From assembly GCF_000378345.1 (NCBI RefSeq), contig NZ_KB899548.1, positions 124,001-188,000 on the forward strand: DNA of 64,000 nucleotides, written 5' to 3'. The DNA is from Hirschia maritima DSM 19733 (GTDB taxonomy: Bacteria; Pseudomonadota; Alphaproteobacteria; Caulobacterales; Hyphomonadaceae). Below the pieces are notes generated by a model. The model ran no database searches, was not told the origin of the DNA, and saw nothing but the letters and a program-made list of their open reading frames with translations. Shown here in pieces: positions 1-9,292 of this stretch. Numbering within the stretch: position 1 is the first letter of the stretch; each line of letters starts with the position of its first letter. The translations under genes and the position numbers were made by a program.

Positions 1-36
1 TTTCTCAGTTGAAGCTTTCGAATGCAAATAATCAAA

Positions 37-70
37 AAACCGGCCTCCAATTAAGGAGACCGGTTTCTTT
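37..70. terminator. Bidirectional rho-independent terminator after groEL
   Basis: An inverted repeat pairs AAACCGG (37-43) with CCGGTTT (60-66), continues as CTCC/GGAG with one mismatch, and has a short AATTAA-type loop. Reading the minus strand, the stem is followed by a run of six T (34-39), so it can end the groESL transcript. The plus side also has a T-rich tail. No gene is visible in bases 1-36. Confidence 0.8.
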
Positions 71-101
71 TTGTCTGGTTAGACGTTGGTTAGCGTTGAG
101 C

Positions 102-1772
<1,671 letters not shown>

Positions 1773-1838
1773 TTAATTTGAAAAATTGGAAAATCTGAAA
1801 GTAGAAAAAGAGAGTAGGGAGCCAAATGGCTGCGCGTC

Positions 1839-2126
1839 TTACTCAACGATTCCCATGATGTCAGATTCTTTCATGATGATTAGCTCTTCGCCATCAACAG
1901 TAACTTCTGTACCGCCCCATTTAGCGAAAAGAACGCGGTCACCAGGCTTAACTTCAAGAGCTACACGCTCGTTGTCGTCACCGATAGCACCGTTACCAAC
2001 AGCAACGATTTCACCTTCTTGAGGCTTTTCTTTTGCTGTGTCTGGGATGATGATCCCGCCTTTAGTCTTAGCTTCTTCTTCTACGCGACGTACAAGAACG
2101 CGGTCGTGAAGTGGACGAAATGCCAT
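1839..2126 (-). CDS. groES: 10 kDa co-chaperonin GroES
   Basis: Heptameric lid of the GroEL chamber. The 95-residue product begins [14 protein letters not shown] and carries the mobile-loop segment [10 protein letters not shown], as expected for GroES. The reading frame is open 24 codons further upstream to 2198, but that extension would run into the CIRCE operator. The ATG at 2126 has a good AGAGG ribosome-binding site and gives the standard family length, so I use it. Confidence 0.97.
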   Translation of the reverse strand: MAFRPLHDRVLVRRVEEEAKTKGGIIIPDTAKEKPQEGEIVAVGNGAIGDDNERVALEVKPGDRVLFAKWGGTEVTVDGEELIIMKESDIMGIVE

Positions 2127-2191
2127 AATGAGACCTCTTTCAATTAAGGTTGCAAATTCTAAATTCGTCAGGCTGACCACTTGTGCTGATT

Positions 2192-2218
2192 TTAGCACTC
2201 AGCACGAGTGGCTGCTAA
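2192..2218. promoter_or_regulatory. CIRCE operator copy 1 (HrcA site), gene-proximal
   Basis: Perfect left half TTAGCACTC (2192-2200), nine-base spacer, then GGCTGCTAA (2210-2218), which differs from the CIRCE right half GAGTGCTAA at two positions. The site is in the groES leader, 66 bases before its ATG. CIRCE is the known operator of the heat-shock repressor HrcA. Confidence 0.8.
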
Positions 2219-2224
2219 CGATGT

Positions 2225-2251
2225 TTGGCAGTTAAGAGCTATGAGTGCTAA
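2225..2251. promoter_or_regulatory. CIRCE operator copy 2 (HrcA site), promoter-overlapping
   Basis: Left half TTGGCAGTT (2225-2233; three mismatches to TTAGCACTC), nine-base spacer, perfect right half GAGTGCTAA (2243-2251). It begins 33 bases (about three helical turns) from the start of copy 1. It lies directly against the putative -35 hexamer and covers the spacer and -10 region of the candidate groES promoter. Confidence 0.7.
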
Positions 2252-2257
2252 CGTCAA
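2229..2257 (-). promoter_or_regulatory. Candidate groESL promoter
   Basis: On the minus strand TTGACG (2257-2252) is followed after 17 bases by TAACTG (2234-2229), a weak sigma-70-like pair. CIRCE copy 2 fills the spacer, so bound HrcA would block RNA polymerase. A run of T precedes the -35 (complement of the A-run near 2270). The -10 is poor and a sigma-32 promoter cannot be excluded. Confidence 0.4.
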
Positions 2258-2296
2258 GAAGGACACTTCAAAAAAAAATGTGAAGATACTGAAATC

Positions 2297-2728
2297 TTAT
2301 TTTCGGCGGTATTGAACAAATCCGCTTTCATTGGCGTATTTATCATACAGTCTGCGTGCTGGATTGTCTGCTTGGGTGGCCCAATAAACGCGATCCAATT
2401 GTTTTTCATCAGCAAAATCATAGACGGCTTTTATCAACTCTGAGCCTGTGCCTTTGCCGCGAATATTTGGATCAACAAACAGGTCTTCCAGATATGCATA
2501 TCCATTTTTTGCCCATGTAGATCTTTGGAGAAGGACATGCGCAAATCCGATCAGCTTCCCGTTTTCATAAGCGCCGAAAGCATACATCGGCTCTAGCGGA
2601 TCATGTAGTCTGTTCCACGTGAGGTTGGTGATATCATCAGGTAATTCTGATTTGTAAAACTCAAGATATCCGTTCCACAAAATTTGCCATTGATTGCGGT
2701 CGTCTGGATTTAAAAACTGAATGTGCAA
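2297..2728 (-). CDS. GNAT-family N-acetyltransferase
   Basis: A 143-residue single-domain GNAT enzyme that would transfer an acetyl group from acetyl-CoA; the substrate is not predictable. The acetyl-CoA-binding loop is visible as VDPNIRGKGTGSELI near residues 87-101, preceded by the beta-4 strand ending in LEDLFV, and a C-terminal segment with DNPARRLYDKY matches the family's last helix. The only in-frame start matching the domain is TTG at 2728 with GGAA seven bases upstream. It stands alone between groES and fghA on the same strand. Confidence 0.85.
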   Translation of the reverse strand: MHIQFLNPDDRNQWQILWNGYLEFYKSELPDDITNLTWNRLHDPLEPMYAFGAYENGKLIGFAHVLLQRSTWAKNGYAYLEDLFVDPNIRGKGTGSELIKAVYDFADEKQLDRVYWATQADNPARRLYDKYANESGFVQYRRK

Positions 2729-2775
2729 TTGAAAATTCCATTTCGGAAAGGAGAATTTAAAAGCGGAGCGAGCGA

Positions 2776-3615
2776 CTATAATCGCTCAGCATGCCAGCGC
2801 AGATGGTCTTCCATGAAACTGGAAATGAAATAATAGGAATGATCATATCCAGCATGCATCCGCAGCGTGAGTTTCTGGCCAACTTTTTCACAGGCTGTCT
2901 GCAATAGTTCCGGCTTGAGTTGGTCTTGTAGGAAGTTATCTGCAATACCCTGATCAATCAGCATATCGGGCAATCGGGCACCATCTTCTATCAATGCACA
3001 AGCATCATATTCGCGCCACGCATCGCGGTTTGGTCCAATATAACCTGTCAGGGCTTTCTCACCCCAAGGGCAATTTAGCGGCGAAACGATAGGCGAGAAT
3101 GCCGACACAGCTTTATATATGCTTGGATTGCGTAAGCCGATTGTCAGCGCGCCATGACCACCCATTGAATGACCCATTATGCCTTGACGATTTAGGTCGA
3201 CCGGGAAATTGGTAGCGACGAGCTCAGGCAATTCTTTTTCAATATAATCCCGCATTTTATAATGCTGATCAAAAGGGGTTTGCGTCGCGTTGACGTAAAA
3301 ACCAGCACCCAGACCAAAATCATATGCGGCATCTGTATCATCAGACACACCTTCACCACGCGGAGAGGTATCTGGTGCTACAAAGATGACGCCCAGTTTG
3401 GCGCAAGCTTTACGAAACTCGCCTTTCTCAGTGACGTTGGCATGTGTGCATGTGAGCCCAGATAGATACCAGATGACAGGCAGTTTTGTACCGTCTTCAT
3501 GATCGGGCACAAACACAGAGAATGTCATCTCCGTGCCCGTGCTGGATGATGCATGGGAGACAACATGTTGCGTGCCACTATGTGCACGGTTTGTGGAGAT
3601 TGTTTGAAGTGACAT
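2776..3615 (-). CDS. fghA: S-formylglutathione hydrolase
   Basis: Second step of glutathione-dependent formaldehyde detoxification: hydrolyses S-formylglutathione to formate and glutathione in the cytoplasm. At 279 residues it has the normal esterase-D family length. The nucleophile is Ser150 in GHSMGGHGAL; the Asp (QGIADNF) and His (AGYDHSYYF) of the triad are also visible. Its partner frmA lies upstream on the same strand, separated by an unrelated 199-codon gene whose TAA stop directly abuts this ATG. Confidence 0.96.
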   Translation of the reverse strand: MSLQTISTNRAHSGTQHVVSHASSSTGTEMTFSVFVPDHEDGTKLPVIWYLSGLTCTHANVTEKGEFRKACAKLGVIFVAPDTSPRGEGVSDDTDAAYDFGLGAGFYVNATQTPFDQHYKMRDYIEKELPELVATNFPVDLNRQGIMGHSMGGHGALTIGLRNPSIYKAVSAFSPIVSPLNCPWGEKALTGYIGPNRDAWREYDACALIEDGARLPDMLIDQGIADNFLQDQLKPELLQTACEKVGQKLTLRMHAGYDHSYYFISSFMEDHLRWHAERL

Positions 3616-4215
3616 TTATAAATCCATGTCCCGTAGTATGTTTACTGTAGCGATTGCACGCATTTTTGATTTAGATAACACAGCTGCAGAGATCCTATGT
3701 TGATATAGAATTGGAGATGAGATTAGTAGATCAATTATAGACCAACAAGATAACAGTTGGGCAGGTAAACCGTTGAGGGCATGACTCCAGCCTTGAGGTA
3801 TGAAGTGTATGAATTCATTCCTCAAATCGATTAAGTAAAAGCAATTTTTATGATCTTCATTAGTCCAAGATTGGCTAAAGTCAGTTGTGGTTTCTTTCGT
3901 TTTTTGGACGCGTTCCAACAGGTCTTTCGAGCTAGCTAGTCGCTTTTTAGGGTAATTTTCGGACCAATCTGAGTTATGCCAATCACAGACTTTCATTTGT
4001 GATTTATTGTCTAGAACACTGGTTCCTGTCGAATCGTGACCGTCTAGTTGATAAATGCATGCTGATTGCAAGGCCAGAACTGACCCGATGATCGCCCATC
4101 GAACAGATGCACTATCATTTGGGAAGCGGCTTATATGCTCGTGAGTGAATTCAATGGCATCATGTAATTCTATGTAACTATCAGTACGAAACCAAGCATA
4201 GCTATCTGATGTCAC
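3616..4215 (-). CDS. HEPN-like protein of unknown function inside the frmA-fghA operon
   Basis: Not a member of the formaldehyde pathway that I recognise. The 199-residue, mostly helical protein contains LRNEFIHF, giving RNxxxH at residues 132-137, the form of the R-x4-6-H catalytic signature of HEPN ribonucleases. An aliphatic helix follows (PAQLLSCWSIIDLLI). It starts at GTG 4215, the base next to the frmA TAG, and its TAA touches the fghA ATG, so spacing is zero on both sides and translation is probably coupled. No antitoxin-like partner is adjacent. HEPN assignment is from the motif only. Confidence 0.6.
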   Translation of the reverse strand: MTSDSYAWFRTDSYIELHDAIEFTHEHISRFPNDSASVRWAIIGSVLALQSACIYQLDGHDSTGTSVLDNKSQMKVCDWHNSDWSENYPKKRLASSKDLLERVQKTKETTTDFSQSWTNEDHKNCFYLIDLRNEFIHFIPQGWSHALNGLPAQLLSCWSIIDLLISSPILYQHRISAAVLSKSKMRAIATVNILRDMDL

Positions 4216-5325
4216 CTAAAACACCACTACAGACCGGATAGACTTGCCTTCATGCATTAGGTCAAAGGCTTTATTGATGTCTTCGAGGCCAAAAGTGTGG
4301 GTGATCATTGGGTCGATCTCGATCTTGCCGTCCATATACCAATCAACGATTTTTGGCACATCCGTACGGCCTTTGGCACCACCAAAGGCGGTACCTTTCC
4401 AGACACGGCCTGTGACGAGTTGGAAAGGGCGGGTGGATATCTCTTTTCCAGCTTCTGCAACACCGATGATGATGCTTTCACCCCAGCCACGATGACAGGC
4501 TTCCAGCGCTTGGCGCATCACTTCAGTATTACCTGTACAGTCGAATGTGTAATCTGCACCGCCATCTGTCAGGTCTACGAGATGAGGAACAATGTCGCCT
4601 TCAATTTCTTTGGGGTTTACAAAATGGGTCATGCCGAATTTTCGGCCCCATTCCTCTTTGTCGTTATTTATGTCGACCCCAATGATTTTATCAGCCCCTA
4701 CCATACGCGCGCCTTGGATCACGTTGAGGCCGATACCACCAAGGCCGAAGACAACAACATTATCGCCAACTTGAACTTTGGCTGTGTTAGTGACTGCTCC
4801 CACACCGGTCGTCACGCCACATCCGATATAGCAGGCCTTATCAAATGGCGCGTCATCGCGGATTTTAGCGACAGCGATCTCTGGCAATACTGTGTAGTTT
4901 GAGAAAGTGGAGCAGCCCATATAGTGGTAGACTGTTTGGCCTTTATAAGAGAAACGCGACGTTCCATCAGGCATGAGGCCTTGGCCTTGAGTATTGCGGA
5001 TGGCCGTACATAAATTGGTTTTCCCAGAAAGGCATGACTTACACTGGCGACATTCTGGTGTGTAAAGCGGAATAACATGATCGCCAGGTTGAACGGTGGT
5101 TACGCCAGCGCCAACTTCGCGGACAATTCCTGCGCCTTCATGCCCAAGGATAGAAGGGAAGATTCCTTCCGAATCCAACCCATCTAAGGTGTAAGCATCT
5201 GTGTGGCAGATGCCTGTCGCCATAACCTCGATGAGAACTTCGCCAGCCTTTGGGCCTTCAAGATCAAGCTCAACAATTTCAAGAGGTTTCTTTGCTTCAA
5301 AAGCAACTGCCGCGCGCGTTTTCAT
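4216..5325 (-). CDS. frmA: S-(hydroxymethyl)glutathione dehydrogenase / class III alcohol dehydrogenase
   Basis: Oxidises S-hydroxymethylglutathione, formed from formaldehyde and glutathione, to S-formylglutathione using NAD+. The 369-residue medium-chain dehydrogenase has catalytic zinc ligands Cys40 and His62 with Glu63 (GHE). Structural zinc cysteines are at 92, 95, 98 and 106 ([15 protein letters not shown]), and the Rossmann motif is GLGGIG. It is the first gene of the frmA/HEPN-like/fghA string on the minus strand. No FrmR-type repressor is adjacent. Confidence 0.97.
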   Translation of the reverse strand: MKTRAAVAFEAKKPLEIVELDLEGPKAGEVLIEVMATGICHTDAYTLDGLDSEGIFPSILGHEGAGIVREVGAGVTTVQPGDHVIPLYTPECRQCKSCLSGKTNLCTAIRNTQGQGLMPDGTSRFSYKGQTVYHYMGCSTFSNYTVLPEIAVAKIRDDAPFDKACYIGCGVTTGVGAVTNTAKVQVGDNVVVFGLGGIGLNVIQGARMVGADKIIGVDINNDKEEWGRKFGMTHFVNPKEIEGDIVPHLVDLTDGGADYTFDCTGNTEVMRQALEACHRGWGESIIIGVAEAGKEISTRPFQLVTGRVWKGTAFGGAKGRTDVPKIVDWYMDGKIEIDPMITHTFGLEDINKAFDLMHEGKSIRSVVVF

Positions 5326-5385
5326 GAAGGCTCCAATTCGCAGATAAGTTGTGGCGATTTTTAACTATATTTTCGAATGGCTCAA

Positions 5386-5682
5386 TCAGTTTTTGTGAGA
5401 CTTTTCAAAAGCGGCTTTTTGTTCTGGTGTGGCTTCGGTTTGGTGCTTGGATTTCCATTCATCAAACGGCATTCCATAGAAAGCTTCACGACCTTGGGCT
5501 TTATCCATATCAATTCCGCGTTCATTCGCTGCCTCTTGATACCAACGGCTGAGGCAATTGCGACAAAAACCAGCAAGGTTCATCATGTCGATATTCTGAA
5601 CATCTTTGCGGTCTTCCATCAGGTGTTGCTGAAGGCGGCGGAATGCAGCGGCTTCGATTTCAAGTTTGGTTTGTGCGTCCAT
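5386..5682 (-). CDS. DUF1244 family protein
   Basis: A 98-residue cytoplasmic protein matching the small DUF1244 family common in proteobacteria. It has the conserved segments AAFRRLQQHL, DVQNIDMMNLAGFCRNCLSRW and GMPFDEWK. The function is unknown. The ATG at 5682 follows a strong AAGGAG. It precedes frmA on the same strand with a 60-base gap, so it may be co-transcribed. Confidence 0.85.
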   Translation of the reverse strand: MDAQTKLEIEAAAFRRLQQHLMEDRKDVQNIDMMNLAGFCRNCLSRWYQEAANERGIDMDKAQGREAFYGMPFDEWKSKHQTEATPEQKAAFEKSHKN

Positions 5683-5765
5683 GATGTTCTCCTTGGTGTG
5701 CTTTTTATGTCGCTTCCATAGCGAAGTCCATCAAGATACTTATTGAAATAGCTTTGCTGAATGAA

Positions 5766-5796
5766 AAACCCACAATCAGCTAATGATTGTGGGTTT
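5766..5796 (-). terminator. Rho-independent terminator after the VOC gene
   Basis: A perfect 13-bp stem, AAACCCACAATCA (5766-5778) with TGATTGTGGGTTT (5784-5796), and a five-base loop GCTAA. On the minus strand the stem runs into TTTTT. It sits 22 bases after the stop of the gene at 5818-6180. Confidence 0.85.
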
Positions 5797-5817
5797 CCAA
5801 TTAGAAAAAAAACTATC

Positions 5818-6180
5818 TTAGCTGAAGTCGTAGAAGCAAAGTTTGTTTCCGTCTGCATCACGAACATATGCGCCATAAAACATGTCTTCTATGCGCTGTC
5901 CTGGTGCTCCATCGCATGTTGCGCCTAATTTAATTGCTTTATCATACAACGCTGCAGCACCATCTCTGGAGCCACCTGGAAAAGCGAGCATTGTTCCATT
6001 GCCTGGGTGGGGAGCTTCTTTGTTGTATGGCTCACAAATGGCAATCATTGGTTGCTCTTTGTCTTTGCCGAGAAAAGCTATGCGACCGGCATCAATCTGC
6101 ACTTGGGCATCAAAAAGCTTGCAGTAAAAATCCTTAGCGGCATTCATGTCCTTCACGCCGATTGTTGAGTATCCGATCAT
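5818..6180 (-). CDS. VOC-family (glyoxalase/bleomycin-resistance fold) protein
   Basis: A 120-residue vicinal-oxygen-chelate domain protein: MIGYSTIGVKDMNAAKDFYCKLF at the N-terminus and YVRDADGNKLCFYD at the C-terminus are the paired beta-alpha-beta hallmarks. Members bind a metal and act as lyases, dioxygenases or binding proteins; the substrate cannot be read from sequence. It is most similar in style to the lactoylglutathione-lyase-like proteins found near glutathione metabolism, which would fit the frmA neighbourhood (inference). It ends in its own terminator. Confidence 0.85.
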   Translation of the reverse strand: MIGYSTIGVKDMNAAKDFYCKLFDAQVQIDAGRIAFLGKDKEQPMIAICEPYNKEAPHPGNGTMLAFPGGSRDGAAALYDKAIKLGATCDGAPGQRIEDMFYGAYVRDADGNKLCFYDFS

Positions 6181-6212
6181 GGGAGTTTCCTTTTAGGTTG
6201 AGCAATTAAAGG

Positions 6213-6878
6213 TTAGTTGTTTGCAATGGGAAGGTGGCCTGTTTTGACGTAAATCAAGCAGCCTTCTTTGGAGAAGGGTTTGTGCTGTGACATGTGAGGG
6301 CTGCGTATCCAACTACCAGCGGGGTAGTCGCCATATTCATCAGAAAATACGCCTTCTAAAACCAATATCTCTTCGCCACCAAAATGAGTGTGTGGATTGA
6401 AATATGTGTCAGGTGCCCATCTAACCAGCGCCACATTTTCAGTTCCAAAAGTGTGAAGGGGAAGGACAGCTAATCCGTCAACTAAACCCGGTTGGAAGAT
6501 TTCTTTCTTTGTATCAACAGAAAATTGATTCGTGTCAGATCCATCAAATTGCTGAAGTTTAACGAAAATCGTACACCCATCTTTTGTGAATGGCTTATGT
6601 GAAGTGCCGATAGGGTTGCGAACATATGTTCCTGCTGGATAGTCTCCATGCTCGTCGGAAAATGTGCCTTCAAGGACAAGAAACTCTTCTCCACCATTGT
6701 GAGTATGCGAAGAAAAATAAGAGTCAGGATCATATTTTACGAGAGTGGTTGCGCGCGCAACTTCGTCACCTATCCGGTCGAGTTTGCGTCTGTAAACGCC
6801 TTGCATGGGTGATGGCTCCCAAGGGAGCCTATTTGTATCTATCGCAATTTTCTTTGAAAAATCTGCATTGATCCGCAT
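6213..6878 (-). CDS. ChrR-like bicupin protein
   Basis: Two tandem cupin domains in 221 residues, an internal duplication. Domain 1 has HTHNGGEEFLVLEG (His58, His60, Glu64) with His94 in GTSHKP. Domain 2 has HTHFGGEEILVLEG (His163, His165, Glu169) with His198. This is the layout of ChrR-type cupins, but the N-terminal zinc anti-sigma domain of ChrR is missing, so it is more likely a metal-dependent oxygenase or sensor than an anti-sigma factor. It is transcribed away from a TetR regulator and probably controlled by it through the operator at 6902-6921. Confidence 0.8.
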   Translation of the reverse strand: MRINADFSKKIAIDTNRLPWEPSPMQGVYRRKLDRIGDEVARATTLVKYDPDSYFSSHTHNGGEEFLVLEGTFSDEHGDYPAGTYVRNPIGTSHKPFTKDGCTIFVKLQQFDGSDTNQFSVDTKKEIFQPGLVDGLAVLPLHTFGTENVALVRWAPDTYFNPHTHFGGEEILVLEGVFSDEYGDYPAGSWIRSPHMSQHKPFSKEGCLIYVKTGHLPIANN

Positions 6879-6901
6879 TGAAAGAAACCCTAATGATAAT
6901 C

Positions 6902-6921
6902 TATCTACTGATAGGTAGATA
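6902..6921. promoter_or_regulatory. Candidate TetR-family operator between bicupin and tetR genes
   Basis: Inverted repeat TATCTAC (6902-6908), six-base centre, GTAGATA (6915-6921), in the 116-base divergent intergenic region. It is 24 bases upstream of the bicupin ATG. Its size and symmetry are typical of a TetR dimer site. That it is bound by the neighbouring regulator is inferred from position. Confidence 0.55.
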
Positions 6922-6994
6922 TCATATCGAATGATAATTGCAATATGAAAATACTCAGGATTGATCAGATAAAAGAAAGTTGATAAGCGGCAGT

Positions 6995-7546
6995 ATGGAT
7001 AGTGTTTCCCAAATTCTCGATATAGCAGAGCGCCGCATGCGCATAGCTGGATACAACTCAGTTAGTTTTCGGGATATTGCAGGCGAAATGGGAATTAAGA
7101 GCGCGAGCCTACATTATCATTTCCCTAAAAAAGAAGACTTGGGAACAGCTCTGGTTAAACGATATTCTGAAAAATTTTCTGAAAAGCTTGAGGTCAAATT
7201 AGATCAGGGGGCTTCACCGGCAGAGGAGATATTGGCGCTAACTAATGTGCTGCGTGAAGAATTAGTGGACGAAAAGCTAGTGTGCCTATGTGCAATGTTG
7301 GGGGCGGAAGCACCTGGATTACCATCAAGTGTTGTGGATGAAGTGAGGATCTTTTTTGATCAGAGCATAATATGGTTGGAGAAACGATACGCTGCGCTTA
7401 ACTTTTCAAACTCTATTGGTATGGCGAAAGCCAGTTTCTCAATGCTCGAAGGTTCAATGATTACAAGTCTGGTATGTGAAGATATTGGAATTTTTGACGC
7501 TGTCATCGACAACATTCGCAATCAGATTGAAATCAATAGATCTTAG
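6995..7546 (+). CDS. TetR/AcrR-family transcriptional regulator
   Basis: A 183-residue regulator with an N-terminal helix-turn-helix, residues about 8-55: AERRMRIAGYNSVSFRDIA then IKSASLHYHFPKKEDLGTAL, the classic TetR recognition region. The C-terminal ligand domain is helical and not assignable. The frame is open back to a TTG at 6980, but the ATG at 6995 is the more natural start. It is divergent from the bicupin gene and converges on the DUF262 gene, four bases from its stop. Confidence 0.92.
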   Translation: MDSVSQILDIAERRMRIAGYNSVSFRDIAGEMGIKSASLHYHFPKKEDLGTALVKRYSEKFSEKLEVKLDQGASPAEEILALTNVLREELVDEKLVCLCAMLGAEAPGLPSSVVDEVRIFFDQSIIWLEKRYAALNFSNSIGMAKASFSMLEGSMITSLVCEDIGIFDAVIDNIRNQIEINRS

Positions 7547-7550
7547 ACGA

Positions 7551-9197
7551 TTAGCTCAATTCCCATTCCATACGGAGTAAATCAGCGAGTTTTTTTCCTC
7601 GTTGTTTTACCGTTTCTGGTGTCCATTGATCGATTTCTTTAATGTCGTAACTCATTGCAAAGCTCGGTTCACCTTCGCGAAAGATTAGTTCCTTTTTGGA
7701 ATGAAAGTCTTTGCGATCTGCTTCTTGGTTTTCTTTGTTGTTCAATAACGTGAAATTTCCAACACTATCAACAAGTTCTCTGTGTTGATTGGTTGAAGGC
7801 CATTGTTTTGCCCAATCTGATTTTGCGGGCATATTTCTCGGTAAAATATGCTCTAGAGTAACATCAAATTCAGCTGGTGTTGCAATTCCCTCATTGAGAA
7901 TTGAGTTAATCCGCAAGCTTAAAGCCCGTCTTTGGCGATAGGTTGCGAAACGGCCCTCAAGTCTTTCGCTCAATGTTTCTCTTTCATCAGCGTTTAGTTC
8001 TAGATCACCATCAGGTGTATATAAATCGTCGCCATTTTCGATTGATTTTGAAATACGATTATAGCGCCGTAGTCGGAAATTATTGTCGGGTTTCGTAAAT
8101 TGCATTGCAAACGCCAAGCGCTCTATTCTCTTAAAGAATAGAGTAAGCGGTGCCTCAGCAAGATCACCAGAAATCATGTATTTAAGAACTGGAATCCTCC
8201 AGCTAGAGTGCTCCAGACTTCTTAAGTGTATTAGGTGATGCCATGCTAATTTCGGGAATCCTTGGCTTGGTGCACGCAGCCCTAAAATAAGTTCATAAGC
8301 ATCCACATATCGTGGAAGTAATTCTTCCAAAAAGACACGTGCGGTCATGATAGGGACAATATGGTCTCGATACCCAGAAAGAATATCTTCTCCGGGTTTG
8401 CCGTGAATGGTCCAAATGTATTTTAGAAGTTCGTCAAATCCAGTTGCATTTAAGCGGCGACCAAATTGGTTCCAAGCGATCGAGTGCGTGGCGGCTTCAT
8501 CGACAGAGAAACCTGCCAACTCAAATAGCTCTGATTTCAGAATATCGTTTGCGCTGATCTGCTTTCCGCGCGTGTTGAGAACACGGAAAACAGTATATCC
8601 CATATCGCGATCTTCAACCTTTACTCTGACTAGCCCGCATCTTTTGAGTATGTATTGAGAAAGGGCAGAGCGTTCTTTGGTCGACATTTCATTCAGCATT
8701 TCACGCATCGCTTGGGTGTTGCTGAGAATGTGTTGAGGCGTGCCACTGGAGGTGACGTATTGTTCTGCTTCTTCGGTTGCACCGCGTTTTTGGATGACCT
8801 GTCGAAATATAGGGGAATCAACATTGTTCAATGTCAGTCGCCATTGTGAGGGACGCGTCAGTGTCCTTTTCGTTTCCAACATTTCATGGAGCTTGTTTGC
8901 TTCGTCTCTGGCAGGAGATAGATCACGTAAAATCGCGAATAAGATAGAAAGAGTTGCCAAACGTTGCTGACCGTCGACAACTTCGACAGGATCTTTTGCA
9001 GAGTTTTGCACGACGACAATAGCACCTAGAAAATAGGGGCGATTGCGTTCCATTGCATCTTGGAGGTCGCCTATGAGTTCAAGCGCTTCTTTTTCAGTCC
9101 ATGAGTATCCTCGTTGATAAGGAGGCATTAAAAGACTATCGGAATCGGAAAATAATTCCCGCACAGTAATATCCTGTGCTTTAAATCCAAGAGACAT
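7551..9197 (-). CDS. DUF262-DUF1524 protein (GmrSD-like candidate nuclease)
   Basis: A 548-residue fusion of a DUF262 NTP-sensing domain and a DUF1524 HNH-type nuclease domain. DUF262 motifs are YQRGYSW (27-33) and DGQQRL (75-80). The HNH motif is LEHILPRN with His450, followed by GNFTLLNN (480-487) and a basic ADRKDFHSKK. The GmrS/GmrD pair, a modification-dependent (type IV) restriction system, has the same two domains, as do SspE-like effectors. No methylase, dnd/ssp or other defence gene is adjacent, so it is a single-gene system or an orphan. TetR lies tail to tail; the start at 9197 is ATG. Confidence 0.85.
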   Translation of the reverse strand: MSLGFKAQDITVRELFSDSDSLLMPPYQRGYSWTEKEALELIGDLQDAMERNRPYFLGAIVVVQNSAKDPVEVVDGQQRLATLSILFAILRDLSPARDEANKLHEMLETKRTLTRPSQWRLTLNNVDSPIFRQVIQKRGATEEAEQYVTSSGTPQHILSNTQAMREMLNEMSTKERSALSQYILKRCGLVRVKVEDRDMGYTVFRVLNTRGKQISANDILKSELFELAGFSVDEAATHSIAWNQFGRRLNATGFDELLKYIWTIHGKPGEDILSGYRDHIVPIMTARVFLEELLPRYVDAYELILGLRAPSQGFPKLAWHHLIHLRSLEHSSWRIPVLKYMISGDLAEAPLTLFFKRIERLAFAMQFTKPDNNFRLRRYNRISKSIENGDDLYTPDGDLELNADERETLSERLEGRFATYRQRRALSLRINSILNEGIATPAEFDVTLEHILPRNMPAKSDWAKQWPSTNQHRELVDSVGNFTLLNNKENQEADRKDFHSKKELIFREGEPSFAMSYDIKEIDQWTPETVKQRGKKLADLLRMEWELS

Positions 9198-9292
9198 TAT
9201 TCACCTCACTCGTACGCGACTCAAACTCAATCGATACAATCTCAAAGCAGAGAAGTATCAAATATTCTAGGAACTTCTTTAGAGGGCCCCCA

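Noticed and set aside
7551-9197. Start of a defence island.
   Set aside because: Neighbours are a TetR regulator and metabolic genes; no other defence, transposase or integrase gene is visible.
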